Shown one piece after another: positions 1 to 8,849 of a DNA stretch of 18,396 nucleotides. This DNA comes from Larix sibirica. Taxonomy: Eukaryota > Streptophyta > Pinopsida > Pinales > Pinaceae. Made by a program: the position numbers and the translations under genes. Every line of letters starts with the position of its first letter. Within the stretch, counting starts at the first letter, position 1. The notes under the pieces are model-generated. The model did not search any database and was not told the DNA's origin. It saw only the letters and a list, made by a program, of their open reading frames with translations. The stretch lies in contig NWUY0300060211.1 in the NCBI GenBank assembly GCA_004151065.3, positions 16,254 through 34,649 on the forward strand, read 5' to 3'.

Positions 1-1360
1 AATTGAGGGTCGCTACTAGTCCCCTGAAAAATCAGAACTTCTATTATTATGACTTCATCTTGTTCGTCTTGAGTTTTCATCATCTTTTCCGATCTTCTCG
101 TGATAGCCTTCTTCCTTTTATCCAAAAAGACGAAATCCAGATTTACCACTTGGCGTTGCTTTAAGGGGGAGAATGGGGTGAGGGCGAGCTCCTGTGATGA
201 GACATGTTCTTCAGTGGTCGTCTTTGGCGGTTTTGTCATTGATACATCTATGTCCATAGCTTGTGGACTTGAGTTACCTTGCTCCATATCTTCCTTGGAC
301 TTCTTTGCTTCCTCTTTCTGCCTCTGCAGTTCTGCTACTTCCTCTTCCACTTTCTCCTTTGTTTCTCACAACTTTTTAGCCTCTTTTCTCTTTATTCTCT
401 CAGCTCCTTCCTTTTGCAATTTGGAAGCTTCTTCCTTTTGAATTCTCTCATATTGCTCCTTCTGCATCTTTGCAACTTGCTCTTGCTAAACTCTAGCAGC
501 TTCTGCATCTTGATGTTGTTTTTCTTCTTCTTTCTTTTGAAGCCTTTATGCTTCTTCCCTCTGCTTCTCTGCTAGTTCCCTTTGAAGCCTTTGATTTTCT
601 TCCTCTTGGAGTCTATCTACCTCTTCCCTTTTCTTCTTCTCGGCCTCCTCTAACTGCATTGCAACTGCCTCCTGGCGCTGCTTCTCTTCCTATTCCTTTT
701 GCTTTAACCCAATAGGTTTCAAACTGGAACTGGTTCCGCTTTTAGGGCGGTAGCGTTTCCCCAATTCGGTCATGTTTTTGGCATTTTGGAAGAACGCTTC
801 ATCTTTGTCAAAATAATGTGCGTACTCAAAAGTGATTCCGCAGGTAGAGAAATGAGCAGCAACTTCACCCTCAGGGTCATGCCTCCATAAACTCTTTGTT
901 CCGAAATGGAAGGTTTCTAAATCTTGGGCAAAATTTGGACCATCCTTTTCCTTGGAAAGCTGGTATGCTCCGATAGAAAATAGCATTTGCGGGTAGGCAA
1001 CCTTCTTCTTGCCATGGAGCACCTTCCTAACTCCATCAATGAATAGTTGCCTTACGACTTCCTTATGCATGACGTAGTCGGTGGCATATCGAGGCAAAAG
1101 ATATGGAGGTCGAGATCCTCCATTCATTCTGATGTACGTCCCTTCAGAGGAGAAGTAATAATCTCCAAACGCCTCAATGGTGGGCATGTCATTCTCAAAC
1201 AAGTAGTTTGGTTCTTCTTTAAAAATCAGTTGATATAGTGGTATCATCGCAAATCTGGGTGTAATGGCTTACGTACTTGTGTGCCCATGTCATTTGATAA
1301 TCCACATAGAGCTGAGACTCCTTTCTATTCCAGACGCATCCCAAATCAGGGAAAGGGTGC
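1..1360 (-). pseudogene. Partial second copy of the unrecognised coiled-coil pseudogene
   Basis: This stretch repeats 2604-3963 at a fixed offset of 2603 bases with one mismatch (base 1333 G against 3936 T) and no indels. On the minus strand it carries the middle of the long unrecognised frame described at 1460-4733. The 185-codon open segment (1247-690) begins MIPLYQLIFKEEP and ends GLKQKE. It is followed, in the same frame, by the Glu/Lys/Gln-rich coiled-coil arm, interrupted by TAG (690-692), TAA (546-548), TAG (486-488) and TGA (366-368). The same four stops occur in the other copy, so they predate the duplication or are the same DNA assembled twice. The copy ends on its 5' coding side at the N at 1361 and on its 3' side at the window edge. 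No function is known. Confidence 0.75.
1..1360. repeat. Direct repeat copy A (identical to 2604-3963 but for one base)
   Basis: Reading the two stretches side by side gives an unbroken match from base 1 to base 1360, except position 1333. The match stops at the N at 1361. After it, this copy continues with unrelated sequence (TTCTCCAACCCTAG), whereas copy B continues as coding-like sequence (TTAGTCAATAAGC). The left limit is the window edge, so the true repeat may be longer. Confidence 0.95.
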
Positions 1361-1361
1361 N
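1361..1361. other. Single N: probable contig join
   Basis: One undetermined base lies exactly where the 1,360-bp duplicate ends. The left neighbour is pseudogene mid-coding sequence. The right neighbour is the downstream flank of the same pseudogene (its last codon is at 1460). This is expected if two overlapping or paralogous contigs were joined with a one-base placeholder. Similar Ns occur at 4824 and 7302. Confidence 0.7.
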
Positions 1362-2140
1362 TTCTCCAACCCTAGCCCTAGGGAAGCACAAAATTTTGTC
1401 TATAGTGCTCATATAAGACAAAAAAGTTTCCAGTTGTTTTTTAAATGTTATACAATAAACTAGCTTTCAGCTGCCTTTTCCACTTCCGCGGCATTTTCCA
1501 CCTCAGCAATGTAACTGGTCCACATGCCAGCTTCTTGTATAATAAAATTGCCCCCACATAGAAACCATCATTTTTAGTGATATCTTATGCTTACGCAGGT
1601 TTGATTTAATGTTTGCTGCTCTTGCTACTTTCGCTTGGGCGATGTTCTCCAAAAAATAAGCATGGATAGAAGTTTGCCCAATAAACCGGTGGAGGTATTC
1701 TGGTGTCAGGACATATATCTTCCGTAGGTACTCTGTTTCTGAATTCAGGTCGCCCTGCAAATCTGACAAACGCTGATTTTTGTCGAGAAAATCATCTATG
1801 GTTTGAGGTAAAACCATATGGCGTTTCTCATGAGTTTCCCAGACCTTTAAGTAGAAGTTGATACATTTCCTAATGGTTTTGTGGATTCCACTAATTGTTT
1901 TTGTACCACAGTCTCTACAAAACTCAAGGAATCCTAAATCTAGCTTTGAATCATCTTCAGACTGGAGGGGTAGGTTCCCTAGGAATCCTAGTTTTCCTTT
2001 TCTCCATTCAAGCTACTATTTATTTCCTCCAAGTGGCGCACATACTTTTTCTTGAGTGTCAATGCATCAACCTCAATTACTTTCATCCTTTCAATCATTT
2101 TCTTCACCTTACAAACCTCCTCCATAATCAACTCTAGCAA

Positions 2141-3295
2141 CTAATAAATTTTCCTCAGTATATCGCATGGTTGCTCATGGAACACAATTAAATCCTGCTT
2201 CTTCTCATTTGCATCCTTTAGTTGCTCCAATAGCTGCTCCTTTTCCTTCGTCAGCCTTTCAAACTGAGGCTTATAGAACTTGATCTGTTGTACACTGTTG
2301 GCTTCATGTTGCTCTAACTCTTGTATGCAAACTTCTAAGTCTTTCTTTTCTCCTTCTGCGATTACTAGCTGCACATTTAGAGCATCCTTTTCATCTTCGA
2401 GCTTTTGGGTCTGCAAAGCTATTTCTTTATTTTCTTCCTGAAGCTCGCTATACTTCCCCTTCAGCTCATTACCTTGGTGCACCTCTTTCAGTGGATTATC
2501 CTTCACTTTGAAGCACTTGTCCTTGTATTTCCTTACTTCTTCTACCAGCAGATCTACATTATCGGCACTTGCCTGAGCCAAAGCCACAATGGTTGTTGCC
2601 GTGAATTGAGGGTCGCTACTAGTCCCCTGAAAAATCAGAACTTCTATTATTATGACTTCATCTTGTTCGTCTTGAGTTTTCATCATCTTTTCCGATCTTC
2701 TCGTGATAGCCTTCTTCCTTTTATCCAAAAAGACGAAATCCAGATTTACCACTTGGCGTTGCTTTAAGGGGGAGAATGGGGTGAGGGCGAGCTCCTGTGA
2801 TGAGACATGTTCTTCAGTGGTCGTCTTTGGCGGTTTTGTCATTGATACATCTATGTCCATAGCTTGTGGACTTGAGTTACCTTGCTCCATATCTTCCTTG
2901 GACTTCTTTGCTTCCTCTTTCTGCCTCTGCAGTTCTGCTACTTCCTCTTCCACTTTCTCCTTTGTTTCTCACAACTTTTTAGCCTCTTTTCTCTTTATTC
3001 TCTCAGCTCCTTCCTTTTGCAATTTGGAAGCTTCTTCCTTTTGAATTCTCTCATATTGCTCCTTCTGCATCTTTGCAACTTGCTCTTGCTAAACTCTAGC
3101 AGCTTCTGCATCTTGATGTTGTTTTTCTTCTTCTTTCTTTTGAAGCCTTTATGCTTCTTCCCTCTGCTTCTCTGCTAGTTCCCTTTGAAGCCTTTGATTT
3201 TCTTCCTCTTGGAGTCTATCTACCTCTTCCCTTTTCTTCTTCTCGGCCTCCTCTAACTGCATTGCAACTGCCTCCTGGCGCTGCTTCTCTTCCTA
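2141..3295 (-). other. Coiled-coil arm of the unrecognised pseudogene
   Basis: This is the stretch of about 385 codons after GLKQKE. It is dominated by E, K, Q, L and R, with phrases such as LQEENQRLQRELAEKQ and LEDEKDALNVQL, typical of long parallel coiled coils. A less charged linker of about 100 residues (rich in S, T, P; SSPQAMDIDVS to about QASADNVDLL) splits it into two arms. Five stops lie in this stretch, counting the terminal one at 2141. At least three of them can be read as single C-to-T changes of CAA, CAG or CGA codons. Confidence 0.6.
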
Positions 3296-3963
3296 TTCCT
3301 TTTGCTTTAACCCAATAGGTTTCAAACTGGAACTGGTTCCGCTTTTAGGGCGGTAGCGTTTCCCCAATTCGGTCATGTTTTTGGCATTTTGGAAGAACGC
3401 TTCATCTTTGTCAAAATAATGTGCGTACTCAAAAGTGATTCCGCAGGTAGAGAAATGAGCAGCAACTTCACCCTCAGGGTCATGCCTCCATAAACTCTTT
3501 GTTCCGAAATGGAAGGTTTCTAAATCTTGGGCAAAATTTGGACCATCCTTTTCCTTGGAAAGCTGGTATGCTCCGATAGAAAATAGCATTTGCGGGTAGG
3601 CAACCTTCTTCTTGCCATGGAGCACCTTCCTAACTCCATCAATGAATAGTTGCCTTACGACTTCCTTATGCATGACGTAGTCGGTGGCATATCGAGGCAA
3701 AAGATATGGAGGTCGAGATCCTCCATTCATTCTGATGTACGTCCCTTCAGAGGAGAAGTAATAATCTCCAAACGCCTCAATGGTGGGCATGTCATTCTCA
3801 AACAAGTAGTTTGGTTCTTCTTTAAAAATCAGTTGATATAGTGGTATCATCGCAAATCTGGGTGTAATGGCTTACGTACTTGTGTGCCCATGTCATTTGA
3901 TAATCCACATAGAGCTGAGACTCCTTTCTATTCCATACGCATCCCAAATCAGGGAAAGGGTGC
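2604..3963. repeat. Direct repeat copy B (partner of 1-1360)
   Basis: This is the internal copy of the 1,360-bp duplicate. It continues on both sides as the longer pseudogene, so this is the better placed copy. The separation between repeat starts is 2,603 bp. Confidence 0.95.
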
Positions 3964-4186
3964 TTAGTCAATAAGCAATCCACTAGATAAGAAGACATGA
4001 AGAAATCAACTTTGTTTTGGGTTAATCCCCCTTGTGCAGTAGTTATATGGGAAACCATGCTATCTGAGATGATGTCTGCCCAATTGAATATTGTTCCATG
4101 CGTGGCCACGTGAAACATTACCGGCACCCAACCGAGTTTATATATGTTTCCATTCGGCATGCCGAAGACTCGACTCAACATCAGGG

Positions 4187-4823
4187 CGATGAGTCTATAC
4201 GGAGTCCTCAGATGCTGACTCTCGTACTCTCCACTGTTTCTTATCCTTATTTGCCTTTCGGCAATTGTCATCTTCCTCGCATATTCCAAAGGGTCCATCT
4301 TTAGCCCTGATATCCACTCCTCATTCAGTAGGGTCTTAGGGTATGGCAGTTTGTATGCTGCCGTGATATGTTCTGGTGCAAAGGATGCAAGAATCATCCC
4401 GGTGACATATGTGATGAATCTGGAGTCAGTATTCACCTGGGGTAGGATCCACCCAATAACCTCCGAGCATGGGAACAACTCGGGGCAAGTTGCTACTTTG
4501 TGGAGACAAGACTTTTTTATGTTCAGATCGACCATACTCTCTTCCAAGGATGCTTCAGGGAAGTTTTGGTCCCTAATAGCTCTGTATAACTCGCCCCATT
4601 GATATTCTGGGGCAGCTCATGTTACTGCTTTTGTGTCCCCGAACATTGTCTCGAGAGAGGTGTCTAAAAGGATCTCTACATCTGAGTCTGATTCGGCTAA
4701 CTTGTCTTTCTTTCTGGCGGACCACCTATGCATATCAAGTCTGTGATGACAAAGAAGGGACAAATGAGGGGTCTCAATTGTTTATGAGCAATACAGTGTT
4801 CCTATTCATGATATTAAAATAGA
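4187..4823. repeat. Repeat copy C1 (5' part of the pseudogene)
   Basis: It aligns with 4825-5451 throughout: both begin GATGAG, then share GGAGTCCTCAGATGCTGACT, and both end near an ATTCATGATAT-like motif followed by AAAATAGA. Identity is in the high 80s percent by eye, with several small indels. It ends at the N at 4824. Confidence 0.85.
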
Positions 4824-4824
4824 N
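4824..4824. other. Single N: probable contig join between diverged copies
   Basis: The undetermined base lies exactly between the end of repeat C1 and the start of repeat C2. On the minus strand the C2 reading frame runs to TPYRLI and is then cut by the N, where the C1 copy would continue ALMLSRVFG. This supports a join rather than natural sequence. Confidence 0.7.
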
Positions 4825-5384
4825 GATGAGCCTGTACGGAGTCCTCAGATGCTGACTCTCATACTCTCCACTGGCCCTTGACCTTATTTTCCTTTCAGCA
4901 ATTGTCATCTTTCTTGCATATTCCAAAGGGTCCATCTTTAGCCCTGATATCCATTCATCATTCAGTAGGGTCTTAGGGTAGGGAAGTTTGTATGCTGCCG
5001 TGATAAAATACTGGTGCAAAAGATGCAAGACTCATCCCGTGATATCTGTGATGAATCTGGTGTCAGTGTTCACCTGGGGTAGTATCCAACCAATAACCTC
5101 CGAGCATGGGAAAGCTCTGGGGAGTGGCCGCTTTGTGGAGACCAGACTTTTTATGTTCTTATAAACCATTAGCTCTTCCAAGGAGGCTTCAGGGAAGTTT
5201 TGGTCTTCTACAGCTCTGTATAGCTTCCCCATTGATATTCTGGGGCAGCTCCTTGATAGCTTTCATGTCGCCGAACATCGTCTCGAGTGAGGTGTCAAAG
5301 GATCTCTATGTCTGAGTCTGACTCGGCTAACTTGGATTTATTTCTGGCGGATCGCCTGATGCATATCAGACCTAGTGACGACAT
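4825..5384 (-). pseudogene. Diverged 5' fragment of the unrecognised coiled-coil gene
   Basis: On the minus strand a possible ATG at 5384 begins MSSLGLICIRRSARNKSKLA, followed by the same acidic ESDSD motif as the main copy. It then hits a TGA (5295-5297). After shifts it resumes as LYRAVEDQNFPEASLEELMV and on (5232-5032), then ITAAYKLPYPKTLLNDEWIS (to 4825). It corresponds to roughly codons 1-180 of the main pseudogene. It has at least two frameshifts and one early stop, and it is truncated at the N. The alternative start here implies the main copy may also have begun some codons upstream of 4733. Function unknown. Confidence 0.65.
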
Positions 5385-5451
5385 GAAGGGACAAATGAGG
5401 GATCTCAATTGTTTATGAGCAATACAGTGTTTATTCATGATATAAAATAGA
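4825..5451. repeat. Repeat copy C2 (diverged)
   Basis: This is the diverged partner of 4187-4823. Differences are scattered substitutions and indels, so it is a true paralogous copy or a distant allele, unlike the near-identical pair 1-1360 / 2604-3963. Confidence 0.85.
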
Positions 5452-6504
5452 ACTTGAATTAACATGAATGTTAGCTTCCATTTAAAACTGCCCATTAAGG
5501 TTGAAAACAATGAGGCCAAACAATTACACAAAATTTATCCATACAATAGTTCAAATAAACAAAAAACAAGTGTTGTTGATGATCATTTGACAATATCTCA
5601 TTACCATAATTCGTGAGCAAGCAAGTTCCATCGGCATTATTTTAGAAAGTCAAAATGCGAAATATCTACACCGAGGAAGAAGCAAAATTTCGAGCAAACC
5701 AATGCATTTAATGTTTGTGCAAAACTATCTTTCGAGCAACCAAAAAGAGGCGATGGACGAAGCCTTAGTGCGGTCAGTTCATGAAAACCAAAACAGTTAT
5801 GCAGGCAACTATAGCTTAACTGAAAATTATACTTGTGAGCGACTGATAAAAGCAAATGTGTGTGCTTCTTCTCAGTCCAAAACGACTCGACTAGGATGAC
5901 AAACAGTGTGGTCGTTGGGGTAAGGGCGAGGCTTAATGACAGCCCTAGGGATGAGAAACTTCCTAATGGGTACTGGGTTCAAACCTTGACAAACTCCAAA
6001 GTGAAAGGTTGCGACAGATAGAACTTGACCATGAAACTTACATCGACAGGGATACCAGGCGTGGGCAAAACTAGCTAAGGCGGGACTACTTTTCCGACAT
6101 TATGAAAGACAAGGAGGGTCTAGTTTTTCAAAGAACTTAGGCTCTAAAAACAACCATAAACATTTTTTAAAACAAAACCAGAAATGCTAAAATGAGGTCC
6201 CAAGTGGACAAAATGAACAGAATAGGGTTCGAAAGAACCTACCTGTCGATACTAGAGAGGGTTACCAGACGAGTATGCGTGTGCGCTCAACGATGCTTCT
6301 CGGTTTTGCAAAAGGTGAGATGGAAAAAACCCAAAACCCCGTTGCATATATATACAGAATGGAGCACTTAAGTCCCGCAGGGTGGCAGTTGGGCACATTA
6401 ATGGTGCACGAGGCTCAATGGAACATTAAATAAATTCACATGGAGTTTCAATTAAAGTCTTCACCTACCACTTTCACGGTAGTTTCGACGATTTTATGCT
6501 TAAA
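5452..6504. other. Spacer without recognisable gene
   Basis: About 1 kb upstream (on the minus strand) of the diverged pseudogene copy. No open frame longer than about 70 codons looks like a protein. The best is a minus-strand stretch near 5870-6090 containing PRAVIKPRPYPNDHTV, which has no family I know. Minus-strand features that could belong to a transcription unit are a TATA-like run at 6346-6354 and a donor-like CAG/GTAGGT at 6243/6242. The spacer could be the promoter and leader of the pseudogene family, but this is inference. Confidence 0.45.
6346..6354 (-). promoter_or_regulatory. Possible TATA box reading leftward
   Basis: The minus strand reads CTGTATATATATGC here. The next ~110 bases lack an ATG and end in a splice-donor-like CAG/GTAGGTT (6243/6242), a layout that fits a 5' leader exon. 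It points toward the unrecognised pseudogene copies. Alternating AT runs are common by chance in plant DNA, so this is weak. Confidence 0.25.
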
Positions 6505-7165
6505 GCTTGCGCAACGGTTGGCAGAGTCATCGTTAAATATTGCGACCGGGGGGTGTGACGAGGAACGACGAGGAGTGCAAAAGGATGGCGCAATGATCGA
6601 CGGATTTTTTTATGCAAAAATTTTGTGCAATGGTCGGCGGGGTTATTGTTAAATAATGCACTCGGGAGCTGCAACGAAGAGCGGCCAACTTAACCAAAAA
6701 CTTTACGAAACGCCTGGCACAATAAACCAAAAGGACGGGGCAATGGTCGATGAAGTTAATGTGAAATAATGTGACCAGTCGGTGGGACAAAGCTCAAGAG
6801 TAGGCGACGAGGAACGAAGAAACTAAGCTCGAAGGTTGCAATCGGTCGGCAAAGATAAGATTGGAAACGACGCAACGGTCAGCACAAAAAATGTTAAACT
6901 CTGCGACCAAAACGCAAGACAAGGCCTTTCTACAAGCGATCGATCGACGAAAAATGAGCCGAAACACTACGCAACGGTCGATAACAATTAAACCAGAAAG
7001 TTGCGACTGGTCGATGAAAAGTATGACAAATGACGGTGCAACGGTTGGCGAAAGCTAAGCCAGACTACTACGACTGGTCGGCAAAGTTAGCCTTAAAGGT
7101 TGCGACCGCTTAAACAACAAAAACCACTGGTCGCGAAAAATAGACTAAAAACTGCGACCAGTTTT
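6505..7165. repeat. Degenerate tandem array, period ~30-37 bp
   Basis: A core close to GCGACTGGTCGGCAAAGTTA, often in the variant GCAACGGTCGGC, recurs near 6509, 6541, 6588, 6625, 6657, 6739, 6770, 6836, 6871, 6902, 6970, 7001, 7036, 7070, 7100, 7130 and 7154. Most spacings are 30-37 bp or about twice that, where a unit has decayed. Between cores, (G)TTAAACCA(A)AAAGTT-like sequence recurs. I estimate about 20 units. Short open frames crossing it are repeat-driven and not genes. No LTR or transposon terminus is evident at either edge. Confidence 0.65.
7126..7162. repeat. 9-bp perfect inverted repeat in the last array unit
   Basis: ACTGGTCGC at 7126-7134 is repeated as its reverse complement GCGACCAGT at 7154-7162, with a 19-base loop. 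It lies at the right end of the tandem array and uses the array's core motif in both orientations. Confidence 0.7.
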
Positions 7166-7301
7166 TGGCGAAAAAAAGTGAAGTTTTCCTTAGCCAAAAA
7201 AAAAAAAACTTTTCTTGAAGAAAGGGGACAACATAAAGAGTCAAAAACCAAGCTTTCAAGGGACCACGAAACTCTTCTAAAAATAAAAGGAGGGGCCCTA
7301 T
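7166..7301. other. Short A-rich spacer before the gap
   Basis: It contains a 13-base A run (7196-7208) and no recognisable gene. It ends at the N at 7302, so its link to the LINE on the right is unproven. Confidence 0.5.
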
Positions 7302-7302
7302 N
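7302..7302. other. Single N: probable contig join cutting the LINE 3' end
   Basis: The minus-strand LINE ORF2 is still inside its RNase H domain when it reaches this base. To the left no LINE sequence, 3' UTR or oligo-T (which would mark a minus-strand poly(A) tail) is visible. Confidence 0.7.
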
Positions 7303-7894
7303 AATTTTCAAAAAATTATGGGGATCATGTTGCAGCAGCAACACCACCTCAAGCTTATTTATTGTATTATCCCAATATGTGATCGTCTTTGAATCTCCAA
7401 GAGTTTGCAACTTCTTCACGTTATGTTTGGAAGCAAAAAAGAGAAGAGTCCATGAAGTAGAGAACTCGACCTTCGTATTTGACCCATTACCAGGAGCGTA
7501 CCTAACATGGAAATAATGGGAGTGGTTCAAGAAGAAGACTACCCTAATGCCACACTCTGCAGGAAATCCCTGGCTCGCATAGTCAAAGAACCCCTAGGGT
7601 ATTTCGAAATTTAGTTGAGGCATTTGCGGGATCCTGGGCTTTTTGACTTTTAGCATCACACTTATGTTCATGCAACCATTTAACCATCAAAGTGGTTGTC
7701 ACCTCAACAAGGATGAATATGCCCTTGAAAATACACATGTTTCGAGCCCACTAGATAGCGTACAAAAGGTGACAAGGAAAGGATTCAAAACTGGATGCTG
7801 AAAAATCCATGAGAAAATCGAGAATGCAACCAGCCAACACAAACTTGGTCCATCTATAATTTGGCTTAAACATATCGGAAATAATACACCAGAC
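7303..7894 (-). pseudogene. LINE ORF2, RNase H domain remnant, cut at gap
   Basis: Read leftward, DYASQGFPAECGIRVVFFLN (about 7590-7530) corresponds to the DGASxGNP...GxGxVF start of plant LINE RNase H domains, with G changed to Y. The frame continues HVRYAPGNGSNTKVEFST, then LLFFASKHNVKKLQTLGDSK (to about 7380). The GDSK segment is the second catalytic block, with Asp present. The sequence stops at the N at 7302 before the final blocks. The ~250 bases between the zf-RVT part and this domain translate poorly and contain several stops. Confidence 0.75.
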
Positions 7895-8800
7895 CTATTT
7901 TCCGTAAGAAAGATATATGCACAGATGATCAGCTAGTTCACCTTCAACTTTGCACATTGAACACCTGCTAGGGCTAATCCATCCTCGCCTAATGCCATTA
8001 TCCTGCATGAGAAGTTCATTCCTTAAGGCCAACCATAAAAAAATTCTCGATTTCAGGGGCTTATGGAGCTTCCACACTTCAGCCCATCACCACTACTCAC
8101 TCACAAACTAAGAAACCACCCGAGCTAAATATCCTAGCTTTACCATGAATCAACCTAAAGATGGACTTTTAGACCAAGCTAAAGTATCATTCTCATTGTC
8201 AAACAACTTTATAAATTTTTCACATAAACTACTAACAAAGTGCTTCCATTCCCTTACCAGTACATCAAATAACAACATATTAGAAGTTGATTTCCATCTG
8301 CTCGCTCCCACTCTAAGGGGGTTGATACATTGAGCATCACTAAGGAAGAACAAATCATGGGCACGAAGAGCTAATACAAGAATTTATGAGAGTCAATCAT
8401 CTTCGCCTGCACCTAGAAATGGGTCCTCACCCAATCTAATCTTCCTATTGTTACCAATACGCCAAATAGTCCATCTTCCAACGAACGTGAATGATTCCAC
8501 AAGCACCTTCCAGACCAGAGAGAAAATTTTGAGCACTTTGATCGGTTGTTTAAACCAATCCTCGATAAAGGTGTCTCCCAAATATTTTGATTTCATGATT
8601 CTACCCCAAAGGGAATCATTATTGATAAGCCTCCAAAGGTTCAATGCCACCAAGGCTTGACAAAAAGAATAAATATTTTTAATTCCTCGTCCCCTGAGAA
8701 CATTTGGTAGAGTAACCACTGACCATTTAACTAAAGACACACCATTGCTTGCAATTTTACCCAACCAGAGGAACTCTAAGCATTTTTTCCTAATATTCAT
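7895..8800 (-). pseudogene. LINE ORF2, connector and zf-RVT region
   Basis: Three open pieces follow the RT. 8800-8393 contains MNIRKKCLEFLWLGKIASNG and GRWTIWRIGNNRKIRLGEDP. 8353-8150 contains NPLRVGASRWKSTSNMLLFD. 8077-7895 contains KSRIFLWLALRNELLMQDNG and CSMCKVEGELADHLCIYLSY. The last is the zf-RVT zinc-binding motif of plant LINEs; the final Cys of the usual HLFIHC ending is Leu here. The pieces are separated by stops or shifts. Confidence 0.8.
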
Positions 8801-8849
8801 AAGGATACCCTTGGTAATTTTAACTTTGGATGCCCAGAAAATCGAGATG

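Larger units (their letters stand above)
1460..4733 (-). pseudogene. Unrecognised ~1,090-codon coiled-coil protein, broken frame
   Basis: I do not recognise this protein. Read on the minus strand from ATG at 4733, it begins MHRWSARKKDKLAESDSDVE. An in-frame TGA (4617-4619) falls at codon 39, and the frame is then open to about codon 290. A frameshift near GGG 3860-3862 leads into the segment MIPLYQLIFKEEP (3850-3293). From there one frame runs on as a Glu/Lys/Gln-rich coiled-coil arm to 2141, crossed by TAG (3293-3295), TAA (3149-3151), TAG (3089-3091), TGA (2969-2971) and TAG (2141-2143). A second frameshift lies between about 1990 and 2012. The C-terminal part (DDFLDKNQRLSDLQGDL and on) follows. 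A third shift at the C5 run 1551-1555 gives a plausible end, AAEVEKAAES, at TAG 1460-1462. No introns are needed to join the parts, which suggests an unspliced, perhaps element-borne ORF. The globular part has a weak feel of plant transposon-associated domains, but I claim no family. The start could be further upstream; the diverged copy suggests an ATG equivalent to 5384. Confidence 0.6.

Noticed and set aside
100-575. Plus-strand open frames of 113 and 98 codons (also at 2703-3178), rich in S, F, L and C
   Set aside because: They lie exactly antisense to the Glu/Lys/Gln-rich coiled-coil arm; such low-complexity coding DNA leaves long open antisense frames. No conserved motif is seen, and the two pairs are the same sequence duplicated.
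6045-6060. TGGTATC on the minus strand as a possible second retroelement primer binding site
   Set aside because: Only seven bases match before the sequence departs from any tRNA 3' end I know, and no LTR edge is visible beside it.
6440-7058. Several 65-85-codon open frames on both strands
   Set aside because: They fall in the degenerate tandem array and reflect its repeated words, not a protein.
7196-7208. 13-base A run as a LINE poly(A) tail
   Set aside because: The neighbouring LINE is on the minus strand, so its tail would read as T on the plus strand; it is also separated by the N at 7302.
7100-7516. Plus-strand 138-codon open frame crossing the N
   Set aside because: It spans an undetermined base and is antisense to the RNase H remnant, which has recognisable motifs.
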